DNA of 64,000 nucleotides, taken from contig CP060294.1 in the NCBI GenBank assembly GCA_014302835.1, forward strand, positions 2,629,067-2,693,066, written 5' to 3'. Below, one piece after another: positions 32,391 to 40,567 of this stretch (positions are counted from its first letter, which is position 1; each line of letters starts with the position of its first letter). The translations under genes were made by a program, and so were the position numbers. The notes under the pieces were generated by a model, which worked only from the letters and a program-made list of their open reading frames with translations, had not been told where the DNA came from and did not search any database. Source of the stretch: Pedobacter sp. PAMC26386 (lineage in GTDB: Bacteria; Bacteroidota; Bacteroidia; Sphingobacteriales; Sphingobacteriaceae).

Positions 32391-32400
32391 GATCAGGTAA

Positions 32401-33072
32401 TTATTTTTTTACAACTTCATTATATCTGCGCTCTACTTCCGGCCAGTTGACCACTGTCCACCATGCAGTAATATAGTCCGCACGTTTGTTTTGATATTTC
32501 AGATAATAAGCATGTTCCCAAACATCTAATGCTAAAATTGGACGGCCTTTTTCTATGGCTACATCCATTAATGGATTATCCTGATTAGCTGTAGTTGTAA
32601 TTTTCAGTTTTCCATTCTGTACAATTAACCATGCCCATCCAGAGCCGAAACGTTTAGCAGCACTATCGGCAAAGGCAGTTTTAAATTTTTCCATCGTACC
32701 GAAATTCGCATCAATTTCTTTCAAAAAAGCAGGCGATGCGGGTTTCGGTTTAGGAGCCATAATCTGCCAGAATAACGAATGGTTATAATGTCCTCCTGCA
32801 TTGTTTCGGATTGCAGCAGGATAAGTTGAAGCCACGGCCAGAATCTGCGCCAGAGTTTTACCTTCTGCTGCAGTCCCTTTTATTGCTGCATTCAAATTGG
32901 TAACATAACCCTGATGATGTTTGGTATAATGTATTTCCATCGTCTGCTTGTCTATAGCAGGTTCCAAAGCATTATACGCATAAGGTAAAGGCGCAAGTTT
33001 GAATTGTGCACTAATCGTCTGTGTTCCTGCTAATAGCAGAACAATTGGGAAAAAGCTCTTAAATAATTTCAT
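32401..33072 (-). CDS. sodA: Exported Fe/Mn superoxide dismutase
   Basis: 223 aa. Converts superoxide to oxygen and peroxide. Metal ligands are visible: His in EIHYTKHHQGYV, His in GGHYNHSLFW, Asp and His in LDVWEHAYY. Unlike the usual cytosolic enzyme it begins with a clear signal peptide (MKLFKSFFPIVLLLAGTQTISA), so it acts in the periplasm or outside. GGHYNHS and the downstream Gln/Gly pattern do not let me decide between Fe and Mn. It is flanked by a family-2 hairpin upstream. Confidence 0.92.
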   Translation of the reverse strand: MKLFKSFFPIVLLLAGTQTISAQFKLAPLPYAYNALEPAIDKQTMEIHYTKHHQGYVTNLNAAIKGTAAEGKTLAQILAVASTYPAAIRNNAGGHYNHSLFWQIMAPKPKPASPAFLKEIDANFGTMEKFKTAFADSAAKRFGSGWAWLIVQNGKLKITTTANQDNPLMDVAIEKGRPILALDVWEHAYYLKYQNKRADYITAWWTVVNWPEVERRYNEVVKK

Positions 33073-33096
33073 CTTAATAAATCGGGTTATTTGAAA

Positions 33097-33140
33097 AGCT
33101 GTTTAAACTTGATCTTTTCATCAGATAAGTTTAAACAGCT
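33097..33140. repeat. Hairpin repeat family 2, copy A
   Basis: Perfect 14-bp arms AGCTGTTTAAACTT / AAGTTTAAACAGCT around a 16-nt loop, 37 bp after the PepSY gene stop. The core CTGTTTAAA..TTTAAACAG is shared with the hairpins at 38514 and 48869. It could terminate the PepSY transcript. Confidence 0.7.
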
Positions 33141-33177
33141 ATCAATTTAAAACGATTATTAAATTATTTTGTTTTCC

Positions 33178-34755
33178 CTATTTCGTTTTAATAAAGAGAA
33201 TTAATCCTAATACACTCACTACTAAGACAGAAAAAGCAGAGAAGGCTGTCAGAAAGTCCCTGAAGTTTTTACCTGCAAAATCTACCAGTAAAAATTTATG
33301 GAACACGGCGAAGCTTAAGCCTTCGCGCCGGTCCGAATCCTGAACTTTTGCAGCTAACCTGCCTGTTGCCGTTTCAAGATAATAAGTTAAATGCTGTGGC
33401 GTAGATAAGGCTATTTTCACTACAGGCAAACGCTTATTGACAAATCCGTAATCGTTATCGAACTTAGTCAGATAACCTGATGAGGAAATAATTAGCGGAG
33501 CCGATTCATCAGCTGCCGCATTGGCCATCATTTCACAGCAGGCGGCTTCTCCATCCGCAGCTCCCTGAGCTACGAAATGTTTGACCAGACTATAACTGTG
33601 CTCCATAATTCCATCTGGTAGAAGCTGACCGTCAGCTGCATCGTAATAGGCTACCCCAGGTTTCTCCATTTTATCTTTTTCACCAAACATGGTTTCCGCT
33701 TTAGCAACCTGCTGCTTTTTCCAGCTATCATTTCCTTTCTTTACTGAATATACCTGGTAGTAGGTTTTATCATTAAACCTGGCTAAGGATAAATTGCTGA
33801 CCTGATCCCATTGGACCGGCAAAGTCGTGGAAGCAACTTCCAGGTCACGCGTCCTGATTTCTGGTTCAAATACATAATTTATCCGGTCATCCGGTGTAAA
33901 TTTATGGGTTGCATGGTAAGCACCAGACCCCATAAAAGTCAGAGTTACAATTGAAGTCCATATACCAATACTCCGATGGTATTTTCTCCAAAAACCTATC
34001 CTTTGACCGGTAACGGACTTTTTAAATTTCTTCCACAAAAACCCATAGATCAGTAATCCGCTTAAAGTAGAAAAGATCACAATAGATGCCAATACCAGAA
34101 CCAGTATGTACCTCGCAGTATTGCTAGTAATTTTCGCAATAAATTCATAGCTATGAAAATTACTGAATACCCAAAGAAAAACCTTCCGGTTGGTATCATT
34201 ATAATTGGCCAGTCTGCTTTGTGAGGTCTCTACATAAACATCCATTCGATCTTTTCTATCAAAACTGACTTTCCATACGGGCAGTAAGCGGTTGATATAC
34301 TTATATTCATCTGTAAAACTGGTTATCTCGGCGATGGAAACAATTTTAGAAGTACTATCCCCTAAAAAATACCGGCTCAGATACTCGGCATACAAACGAT
34401 CTCCACCAGGTAATTTCACTCCATCGGTCGCAGAGAAATACTGGATCTCATTCTTTCGGTCTTTAACCTGGTAAAAAGTTTTTCCATGGAAATCAATTAA
34501 CCTGAAATTTTTGAATAAATTAATTCCATTTCTACTCAGTACCTCATTAACAGATAATTTGACCTGTTCCTGATGAATTGCTTTGGGTTTAATATATTCA
34601 TGTGCAATCTGTAATTTGAACCAGTGCGCAATGATAGGATGGCTTAAGCCTGAGCAAGTCCAGAAGATCACCGGAATGATCGTCATTATCCCCAGGATAC
34701 GGTGCCACGAATACATATTCCGCTTCACCGTCCGGCTAAGATTTGCTGTGTCCAT
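33178..34755 (-). CDS. PepSY-domain membrane protein
   Basis: 525-aa inner-membrane protein. Four hydrophobic segments: near residue 15-35 (ILGIMTIIPVIFWTCSGL), near 210-235, near 270-290 and at the C-terminus (SAFSVLVVSVLGLILFI). Between them lie periplasmic PepSY-type domains (YEFVNKRLPVVKIALS; AADGQLLPDG; YYLETATGRLAAKVQD). Relatives of the PepSY_TM kind are found with iron/haem and copper systems and may include ferric-chelate reductases. Its stop-start junction with the SCO gene leaves a single base, so translation is probably coupled. Confidence 0.78.
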   Translation of the reverse strand: MDTANLSRTVKRNMYSWHRILGIMTIIPVIFWTCSGLSHPIIAHWFKLQIAHEYIKPKAIHQEQVKLSVNEVLSRNGINLFKNFRLIDFHGKTFYQVKDRKNEIQYFSATDGVKLPGGDRLYAEYLSRYFLGDSTSKIVSIAEITSFTDEYKYINRLLPVWKVSFDRKDRMDVYVETSQSRLANYNDTNRKVFLWVFSNFHSYEFIAKITSNTARYILVLVLASIVIFSTLSGLLIYGFLWKKFKKSVTGQRIGFWRKYHRSIGIWTSIVTLTFMGSGAYHATHKFTPDDRINYVFEPEIRTRDLEVASTTLPVQWDQVSNLSLARFNDKTYYQVYSVKKGNDSWKKQQVAKAETMFGEKDKMEKPGVAYYDAADGQLLPDGIMEHSYSLVKHFVAQGAADGEAACCEMMANAAADESAPLIISSSGYLTKFDNDYGFVNKRLPVVKIALSTPQHLTYYLETATGRLAAKVQDSDRREGLSFAVFHKFLLVDFAGKNFRDFLTAFSAFSVLVVSVLGLILFIKTK

Positions 34756-34756
34756 C

Positions 34757-35371
34757 TTATTTCTTGTATTCTGTAAGTAGAATATCCATGTCCTTCATCA
34801 ATTGCTCCACCTGCGCATCTACAGTACCATCATAAGCACCCCTGATCCGTTTATCCTTATCTACCAGCACTAAGTATCCCTGGTGAATAAAACCTCCTGG
34901 TGCAGCCTTATCCTGCCCCACACTAACCAGGTAATTGCGTTCTGCTAAAGAATAAACTTCTTCTTTAGTACCCCATAAAAATTCCCATTGTGCACCCTTA
35001 ATACCTAGTTTATCTGCATAAGCTTTCATTCTGGATGGGGTATCATATTTTACGTCAATGGTATGTGAAGCTAGTTTTACCTCTGGATTGTTCAAGTATT
35101 TTTTATATACTTTTAACAAATTACGATGCATAGTCGGGCAAATTGTCGGGCAGGAAGTGAAAAAGAAATCTGCTACATAAATTGCACCGTCAAAATCTTT
35201 ATTGGTGACCACCGCACTGTCCTGGTTCAAAAATTTAAAGGCTGGAATAGTTCTGTACGTAGTATCCGTGCCGGTTATATCCTGTTGTAAAAAAGGAAGT
35301 CTTTTCGCTTTGTCTTTACATCCTGTAACCACTGCCATCAGCAGGAACAGATAAATTAATCTCTTTCCCAT
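34757..35371 (-). CDS. SCO1/SenC-family lipoprotein, copy 1
   Basis: 204 aa. Thioredoxin-fold copper chaperone expected to serve the CuA centre of cytochrome oxidase. Lipoprotein signal peptide with lipobox VVTGC, the CxxxC copper-binding motif in FTSCPTICPTMHRN and the ligand His in LASHTIDVKYDTPS. Its start overlaps the previous gene stop (TAATG). A second SCO gene at 37403 shares much of its sequence (for example IPAFKFLNQDS), so they are duplicates lying 2 kb apart on opposite strands. Confidence 0.9.
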   Translation of the reverse strand: MGKRLIYLFLLMAVVTGCKDKAKRLPFLQQDITGTDTTYRTIPAFKFLNQDSAVVTNKDFDGAIYVADFFFTSCPTICPTMHRNLLKVYKKYLNNPEVKLASHTIDVKYDTPSRMKAYADKLGIKGAQWEFLWGTKEEVYSLAERNYLVSVGQDKAAPGGFIHQGYLVLVDKDKRIRGAYDGTVDAQVEQLMKDMDILLTEYKK

Positions 35372-35805
35372 TATTTCTTGAATTGTTTCAGGTAAGCATC
35401 AGACGATTGAATTTCGATTTTATACACGCTGTCAATCTTACCGATCTTAATGCGTTCAGCTTTAAAGTACTGAATAGCGTCTTCATTTGATTTCCCGGTT
35501 ACATCGGGTTCAAATTTGTGCATCCAGTCATTCATCAATTCCTCAGCTACGTTTAATTTATCTAAAGTTGCTTTCATCACTACTTTCTCTTTTACAGTAT
35601 CGGTAGCTGGAAACTTCGTCTTCAAAGCTGGCATTCCCTTTAACAATGAATCTAAGGTCATTTGGTTGTTCACTAAAATTCCATGATCTGCCATTACGGT
35701 ATCATGAAATTTCATGACTTCATCTCTTTCTGTCTTATAATTTTGAGTTTGAGTACAGGCAACTGCTCCTGTCACTAATACGAGTACGGCTAAAAATAAT
35801 TTCAT
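35371..35805 (-). CDS. Small lipoprotein of the SCO/PepSY operon
   Basis: 144 aa from MKLFLAVLVLVTGAVACTQTQ; the lipobox VACT gives a lipidated Cys. A longer reading upstream adds a basic tail that would spoil the signal peptide, so the shorter start is chosen. The mature part is largely helical and charged (ERDEVMKFHDTVMADHGILV; KLNVAEELMNDWMHKFEPD; KIDSVYKIEIQSSDAYLKQFKK). Several His and Met residues (FHD, DHG, WMHKF) would suit metal contact, but this is speculative. No family recognised. Confidence 0.7.
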   Translation of the reverse strand: MKLFLAVLVLVTGAVACTQTQNYKTERDEVMKFHDTVMADHGILVNNQMTLDSLLKGMPALKTKFPATDTVKEKVVMKATLDKLNVAEELMNDWMHKFEPDVTGKSNEDAIQYFKAERIKIGKIDSVYKIEIQSSDAYLKQFKK

Positions 35806-35917
35806 ATAATTATTGTTTGAATAGCGATGTATATACTTCTTCAGCAACCTGTAAGGATTGCGAAAAAGATATCATCATTAAAGAAAATTGATTAAAAAAG
35901 GGAAATACCCGAAGAAA

Positions 35918-36292
35918 TTAACAGCCGCCTTGTGGAGGGTGGAATATAGAATTCAGCTGCGCTACCGGTACACCCGTTCTTAACGGAATACACAGGTTTA
36001 TGTCAATAAAAGAATATTGTTTAAATACAAAAGGAACGGAAACGATAGCTTCCTGCAGCTGAATTTTCTGGAACTGACGATCTTGTTTCTGTTCCTTTTC
36101 TTCTGCCTGTTTGAGTTTTTTCATCAGGTAACATTTCCCATTGCAATGCAATTGGGGTTTATCTTTATTCACACAAAGCTCTTTCGCGATATATCCCTGG
36201 TTCATTTCGAAACCTGCAAAGACAAAAAGTCCCGACAGGTTTAAAGAAACCGAACACAATAAAAGTAATATGGATGTAAAGCGTGTCAACAT
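35918..36292 (-). CDS. Small exported Cys-rich protein with HCNGKC motif
   Basis: 124 aa. Hydrophobic N-terminus (MLTRFTSILLLLCSVSLNLSGLFVFAGFEMN), then ELCVNKDKPQLHCNGKCYLMKKLKQAEEKEQKQ, a basic/acidic helix, and a C-terminal end HPPQGGC. The motif C-x8-HCNGKC plus a C-terminal Cys looks like a metal or haem site. It lies 8 bp after fabH and 112 bp before the lipoprotein of the SCO/PepSY operon. I recognise it as a type of small protein that accompanies copper or iron genes in Bacteroidetes but know no function. Confidence 0.65.
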   Translation of the reverse strand: MLTRFTSILLLLCSVSLNLSGLFVFAGFEMNQGYIAKELCVNKDKPQLHCNGKCYLMKKLKQAEEKEQKQDRQFQKIQLQEAIVSVPFVFKQYSFIDINLCIPLRTGVPVAQLNSIFHPPQGGC

Positions 36293-36300
36293 TGATTTTG

Positions 36301-37302
36301 TTACCCCCTTAATTTACCCCATTTTAAATAAGTTGCACCCCAGGAGAATCCCGCACCAAAAGCGGTGAGCAACAAGTTATCATTTTCTTTGAAGTCTTCT
36401 TTAAATTCCCACATACATAATGGGATAGTTGCAGCAGTCGTATTACCGTAAAGCTGAATATTAACTTTAACCTGGTCTTGTGTTAAACCTAACTTATCTC
36501 CTACTGCCTGAATAATTCTCAGGTTAGCCTGATGTGGAATCAACCAGTTGATATCTTTAGGTTCCAGATGATTTCTTTCCATGATTTCAGTACAAGTCTG
36601 TGTCATGCCTTCAATTGCAGCTTTAAAAACTATTCTTCCATTTTGAGAAATGTAATTCAGTTTTTTGTCAAGCGTATCAGATGAAGATGGATTTAATGAA
36701 CCACCCGCAGTAACAATCAGGTGCTCTTTACCAATACCATCAGTTCTAAATACATTATCTACTAAACCTGTTTCTGCTTCTGTCTGCTCCAGCAAAACTG
36801 CTCCGGCCCCATCACCAAAAAGAATACAGGTATTTCTGTCTTCGTAATTTATTATAGAACTATTTGCATCCGCACCTATCACAATCACATTTTTGTAGCG
36901 ATTGCTTTCAATTAAACTTGCACCAAGAGTCAGTGCGTAGAGAAATCCGCTACAAGCTGCATTGGAATCTACACCCCATGCATTTCTTAAGCCCGCTTTT
37001 TCACAGACTATACTTGCGGTTGAAACCATAATATAATCTGGAGTAGCCGTAGCTACAATTACGCATTCGATTTCATCAGGATTGATGTGACTATCTTCCA
37101 ACAGTCTTTTGACTGCCATCGTAGCTAAATCGGAGGTTGCAAGTGAATCATCGTTCAGGATTCTTCTCTCATGGATACCAGTTCTTGAAATAATCCAGTC
37201 ACTATTTGTATCCACCATTTTCTCCAGATCGTGATTGGTTAAAATGGTTTCCGGTACATATCCTCCCAAAGCTGTTATGGCAGCATTATATCTCTTTCTC
37301 AT
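36301..37302 (-). CDS. fabH: 3-oxoacyl-ACP synthase III (KASIII)
   Basis: 333 aa. Starts fatty-acid chains by condensing acetyl- or branched acyl-CoA with malonyl-ACP. The catalytic triad is visible: C117 in SNAACSGFLYAL, His in IPHQANLRI and Asn in the later YGNTTAATIPL segment. C-terminal GAGFSWGATYLKW is typical. No other fab genes or plsX are nearby. Instead it heads a minus-strand run that continues with the HCNGKC protein, lipoprotein, SCO and PepSY. It may therefore be a second, specialised KASIII. Its -7 box is at 37324-37331. Confidence 0.92.
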   Translation of the reverse strand: MRKRYNAAITALGGYVPETILTNHDLEKMVDTNSDWIISRTGIHERRILNDDSLATSDLATMAVKRLLEDSHINPDEIECVIVATATPDYIMVSTASIVCEKAGLRNAWGVDSNAACSGFLYALTLGASLIESNRYKNVIVIGADANSSIINYEDRNTCILFGDGAGAVLLEQTEAETGLVDNVFRTDGIGKEHLIVTAGGSLNPSSSDTLDKKLNYISQNGRIVFKAAIEGMTQTCTEIMERNHLEPKDINWLIPHQANLRIIQAVGDKLGLTQDQVKVNIQLYGNTTAATIPLCMWEFKEDFKENDNLLLTAFGAGFSWGATYLKWGKLRG

Positions 37303-37323
37303 TAAGCATTACAATTCTTGGCG

Positions 37324-37331
37324 CAAAACTA
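37324..37331 (-). promoter_or_regulatory. Bacteroidetes -7 box of fabH
   Basis: CAAAACTA on the plus strand, TAGTTTTG on the coding strand, 21 bp before the ATG. Confidence 0.5.
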
Positions 37332-37374
37332 ATAAATATTTACAGCTACGTTACACTTTATTTTTAGAGTAGTG

Positions 37375-37382
37375 TACCTTTG
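37375..37382 (+). promoter_or_regulatory. Bacteroidetes -7 box of SCO copy 2
   Basis: TACCTTTG. It ends 8 bp before an ATG at 37391 and 20 bp before the ATG at 37403. Transcription starts a few bases after such boxes, so the 37391 codon would have almost no leader; the 37403 start is preferred. Confidence 0.55.
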
Positions 37383-37402
37383 CCCGGACAATGAATTTTA
37401 TT

Positions 37403-38056
37403 ATGAGACATCAATCCACTCTAACTTGCGCTATTTTACTGGCAGCCACACTGTTCGCTTCTTCTTGTAAAGAAGAAAGAAAACTTCCTATATATGGCTT
37501 AAGAGATACTAAAACTGTTAAAAACAGTGATGGTACGCAAGGTGTTGATACGGTATATCAAACTATACCTGCCTTTAAATTCCTAAATCAGGATAGCGTA
37601 TATATTACAAACGATCATTTTAAAGGTAAAGTTTATATTGCAGATTTCTTTTTCACTTCTTGTACAAGTATCTGCCCTATTATGCATAGAAACCTGAAAA
37701 TGATCTCAGAAAAGTTCAAAGATAATCCTGATGTCATGTTTTTATCTCATACCATAGATTTCAAGTATGACACTCCTTCAGTGCTTAAAAAATACGCAGA
37801 GAAGTTAGGTGTGGATGGCCCGAAATGGCAATTTGTTTATGGTCCGAGAGACAGTGTGTACACCCTTGCGGAAAAAAGTTACCTGGTTGCAGTCAATGTC
37901 GACAGTACAAACAGGGACGGTTATGTACACCAGGGATTCTTAGTATTAATTGATAAAGACAGAAGAATCCGAGGTGCTTACGACGGAACAAATCCAGAGC
38001 AGGTAGCACAATTGGAAAAAGATATTCCAGTTTTATTAGCAGAGGATAAAAAATAG
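37403..38056 (+). CDS. SCO1/SenC-family lipoprotein, copy 2
   Basis: 217 aa from MRHQSTLTCAILLAATLFASSC, a clean lipoprotein signal peptide with lipobox ASSC. Thioredoxin-like copper chaperone for cytochrome oxidase assembly: CxxxC in FTSCTSICPIMHRN, ligand His in LSHTIDFKYDTPS. Compared with copy 1 it carries a 10-15 residue insertion before VYQTIPAFKFLNQDS. It is followed after 2 bp by a lipoprotein cytochrome c, which fits a role with a terminal oxidase or peroxidase. Confidence 0.9.
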   Translation: MRHQSTLTCAILLAATLFASSCKEERKLPIYGLRDTKTVKNSDGTQGVDTVYQTIPAFKFLNQDSVYITNDHFKGKVYIADFFFTSCTSICPIMHRNLKMISEKFKDNPDVMFLSHTIDFKYDTPSVLKKYAEKLGVDGPKWQFVYGPRDSVYTLAEKSYLVAVNVDSTNRDGYVHQGFLVLIDKDRRIRGAYDGTNPEQVAQLEKDIPVLLAEDKK

Positions 38057-38058
38057 AG

Positions 38059-38478
38059 ATGAGAAAATTTACATTAATTAGTTTGGTTTCGCTCACGCTG
38101 ATCAGCATGTTTTATTCTTGCCAGACTGCCGAAAACGTACAGCAGGATGCTTATTACGTGAACGGAAGGGATCTTTATCTCAAACATTGTCAGAATTGCC
38201 ATGGTGCCAAAGGAGAAGGACTGGGCACATTAACTCCACCCCTCACAGACAGTATTTTCATGAAAGCAAACAAGGAGAAACTGGCTTGCATCATTAAAAA
38301 TGGAATTTCTACTCCTGTTACCGTGCATGGACAAGTTTATGAAGGCAAAATGCCAGAATTTAACCTGGCGAATATAGATGTTGCTCAACTCGTGGTTTAT
38401 ATCACGAATGCTTTTGGGCATAAACAAGGAATGTATACGACTCAACAGATAGAAAACGATCTTAAAAACTGTAAATAA
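38059..38478 (+). CDS. Lipoprotein c-type cytochrome
   Basis: 139 aa. Lipobox near FYSC, then a single-haem cytochrome c domain: CQNCHGAKGEG binds haem through two Cys and His, and the Met in GKMPEFNLANID is the likely sixth ligand. C-terminal helix VAQLVVYITNAFG. A small electron carrier anchored to a membrane, probably facing the periplasm. Two bases separate it from SCO copy 2, so the pair is one transcript. Confidence 0.92.
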   Translation: MRKFTLISLVSLTLISMFYSCQTAENVQQDAYYVNGRDLYLKHCQNCHGAKGEGLGTLTPPLTDSIFMKANKEKLACIIKNGISTPVTVHGQVYEGKMPEFNLANIDVAQLVVYITNAFGHKQGMYTTQQIENDLKNCK

Positions 38479-38513
38479 AAGCTATTTATTCATTCGCTAA
38501 AATTTTGATCAGA

Positions 38514-38558
38514 TTAGAGCCTGTTTAAATTTGGATGATAAATTTAAACAGGCTCTAA
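38514..38558. repeat. Hairpin repeat family 2, copy B
   Basis: Arms TTAGAGCCTGTTTAAATTT and its exact complement around a 7-nt loop GGATGAT. Lies between the cytochrome c gene and rnpB, where it can act as a terminator. A further half copy (TTTAAACAG) follows at about 38561-38570. Confidence 0.8.
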
Positions 38559-38575
38559 ATTTTAAACAGTTTCTG

Positions 38576-38583
38576 TATCTTTG
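38576..38583 (+). promoter_or_regulatory. Bacteroidetes -7 box of rnpB
   Basis: TATCTTTG, 7 bp before the first base-paired nucleotides of RNase P RNA. Confidence 0.6.
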
Positions 38584-38590
38584 CGCAAAA

Positions 38591-38972
38591 TGCAAGCTGT
38601 TCTATCGCTGTAAGTAATGCTCCGGCATCTTAAAGAGGAAAGTCCGGGCAACACAGAGCATCTCGCTTCCTAACGGGAAGAGGTTTGGGATTGAAGACCT
38701 GAATTATGGAAAGTGCCGCAGAAAATATACCGCCGATGGCCTGCAAGGGCACAGGTAAGGTTGAAATCGTGAGGTAAGAGCTCACGAATTTTCCAGGTGA
38801 CTGGAAGGGCTGGTAAACCCCGGGAGTTGAAAGACCAAATAGGCTGACGCATGTAGGGCTGCTCGTCCGATGTCAGTGGGTAGGTCGTTAGAGATAAATG
38901 GCAACGTTTATAGTAGATTAATGATAGAAGCCTTAATTTATTAAGGTACAGAACCCGGCTTACAGGCTTGCA
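38591..38972 (+). ncRNA. rnpB: RNase P RNA (bacterial type A)
   Basis: Catalytic RNA that trims the 5' leader of pre-tRNAs. The two ends pair (TGCAAGC at the start, GCTTGCA at the end, helix P1). Conserved core blocks are present: GAGGAAAGTCCGGGC early (P4 and CR I), GGTAAACCCCGG and GACGCATGTAGG in the middle, AGATAAATGGCAACG (CR V region), and the closing AGAACCCGGCTTACAGGC. About 382 nt. Ends are set by the P1 pairing. Confidence 0.95.
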
Positions 38973-39044
38973 TTTTTTCATTTTATCTGTATTTTTTGAT
39001 AATTAGTAAATATATTCGTATCCGACAAAAGATTAACATACCCT

Positions 39045-40454
39045 ATGGCTAAATTATTAATAATTGATGATGAACGTGCGATAAGAAGCACATTACGTGA
39101 GATCTTAGAGTACGAAAATTACGAAGTAGAGGATATTGATAATGGAGTTGACGGATTAGATCTGATCAAAAAAAAGAAATATGATCTGGTTTTATGTGAT
39201 ATAAAAATGAATAAAATGGATGGTATGGAGGTGCTTGAACAAGCATTGGCTTACAGTCCGGATTTACCATTTATTATGATCTCAGGCCACGGCACTGTAG
39301 AAACAGCAATTGAAGCTAGTAAAAAAGGTGCTTTTGATTTTATTTCTAAACCACCCGATTTAAACCGTTTACTGATCACTGTCAGGAACGCGCTGGACAG
39401 AGGTAACCTGGTTACCGAAACTAAAGTATTAAAACGCAGAGTTAGTAAAACCAGAGATATTTTAGGTAGTTCTGAAAATATCAATAAAATTAAAGAAACG
39501 ATAGAACGTGTTGCCCCTACTGAAGCCCGTGTATTGATTACTGGTGCAAATGGTAGTGGTAAGGAATTAGTAGCGCGTTGGTTGCATGAAAAATCAAATC
39601 GTTCTGAAAATCCTTTAATTGAAGTTAATTGTGCCGCAATTCCATCAGAACTGATAGAAAGTGAGCTATTCGGTCACGAAAAAGGGTCATTTACGTCTGC
39701 TGTAAAACAACGTATTGGTAAATTTGAACTGGCCAATGGTGGTACTTTATTTCTGGATGAAATTGGAGACATGAGTCTTTCTGCCCAGGCAAAAGTACTT
39801 CGTGCTTTACAGGAACATAAGATTACCCGTGTTGGCGGTGAAAAAGAATTAGAAGTTAATGTCCGTGTACTTGCTGCAACGAACAAAGACCTGATGAAAG
39901 AGATCGAAGATGGCAATTTCAGGATGGACTTGTACCATCGTTTAAATGTAATCAATATACATGTTCCTCATTTAACTGAACGCAGGGAAGATATTCCTGA
40001 AATTGCAATGAGTTTCCTGGAGGATATCTGTAAAGATTATGGCATGCCCGTTAAAAAAATCAGTGAAGCTGGAATGGTTGCCTTGCAAAACTTACCGTGG
40101 ACAGGAAATGTACGTGAGTTGCATAATATGATTGAACGTTTGATCATTTTAAGTGACAAAATAATCTCTGAACATGAGGTTACAGCATTTGCTAATCCAG
40201 GTGGAGGCACAAATATTGGTGCGGCTAATCATGGTAATCACAGTAGCAGCAACGGTTCTTCGGTTGGTACAACCAACTATGATAAATTCACTAACTTCCA
40301 GGATTATAAAGATCATGCTGAAAGAGAGTTTATCAAGTTTAAACTGGAGAAAAATAACTGGAATGTGTCTAAAACAGCAGACGACATTGATATTCAACGC
40401 AGTCATTTGTATAGTAAAATAGAGAAATTCGGCTTAAAAAGAGTAACAGACTAA
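39045..40454 (+). CDS. NtrC-family response regulator (receiver, AAA+, Fis)
   Basis: 469 aa. Receiver domain (1-120) with phospho-acceptor D52 and acidic pocket D8/D9, AAA+ domain (about 140-370) with Walker A GANGSGKE (167-174) and Walker B TLFLDEIGD, and a Fis-type DNA-binding helix pair at the C-terminus (NWNVSKTADDIDIQRSHLYSKIEKFG). The sigma-54 contact loop, normally GAFTGA, reads GSFTSA (214-219), so activation of sigma-54 promoters is doubtful or altered. A Gly/Ser/Asn-rich linker (about 385-415) precedes the Fis domain. No partner kinase is adjacent. Confidence 0.9.
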   Translation: MAKLLIIDDERAIRSTLREILEYENYEVEDIDNGVDGLDLIKKKKYDLVLCDIKMNKMDGMEVLEQALAYSPDLPFIMISGHGTVETAIEASKKGAFDFISKPPDLNRLLITVRNALDRGNLVTETKVLKRRVSKTRDILGSSENINKIKETIERVAPTEARVLITGANGSGKELVARWLHEKSNRSENPLIEVNCAAIPSELIESELFGHEKGSFTSAVKQRIGKFELANGGTLFLDEIGDMSLSAQAKVLRALQEHKITRVGGEKELEVNVRVLAATNKDLMKEIEDGNFRMDLYHRLNVINIHVPHLTERREDIPEIAMSFLEDICKDYGMPVKKISEAGMVALQNLPWTGNVRELHNMIERLIILSDKIISEHEVTAFANPGGGTNIGAANHGNHSSSNGSSVGTTNYDKFTNFQDYKDHAEREFIKFKLEKNNWNVSKTADDIDIQRSHLYSKIEKFGLKRVTD

Positions 40455-40510
40455 TAAGACTGCAGCGATCAATCCAATTGTAATCAGTCCGGATAAAAAA
40501 TACAACTTAT

Positions 40511-40548
40511 AAAAAAGCCGTCTCTTAAAATCAGGAGACGGCTTTTTT
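40511..40548. terminator. Bidirectional terminator
   Basis: 14-bp stem AAAAAAGCCGTCTC / GAGACGGCTTTTTT with a 10-nt loop between the convergent regulator and NlpE-like genes. Confidence 0.9.
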
Positions 40549-40567
40549 ATTGAAATCTGAGTAGCTC

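Noticed and set aside
38670..38981. 103-codon open frame on the minus strand
   Set aside because: It lies wholly within RNase P RNA on the opposite strand and its translation shows no family resemblance.
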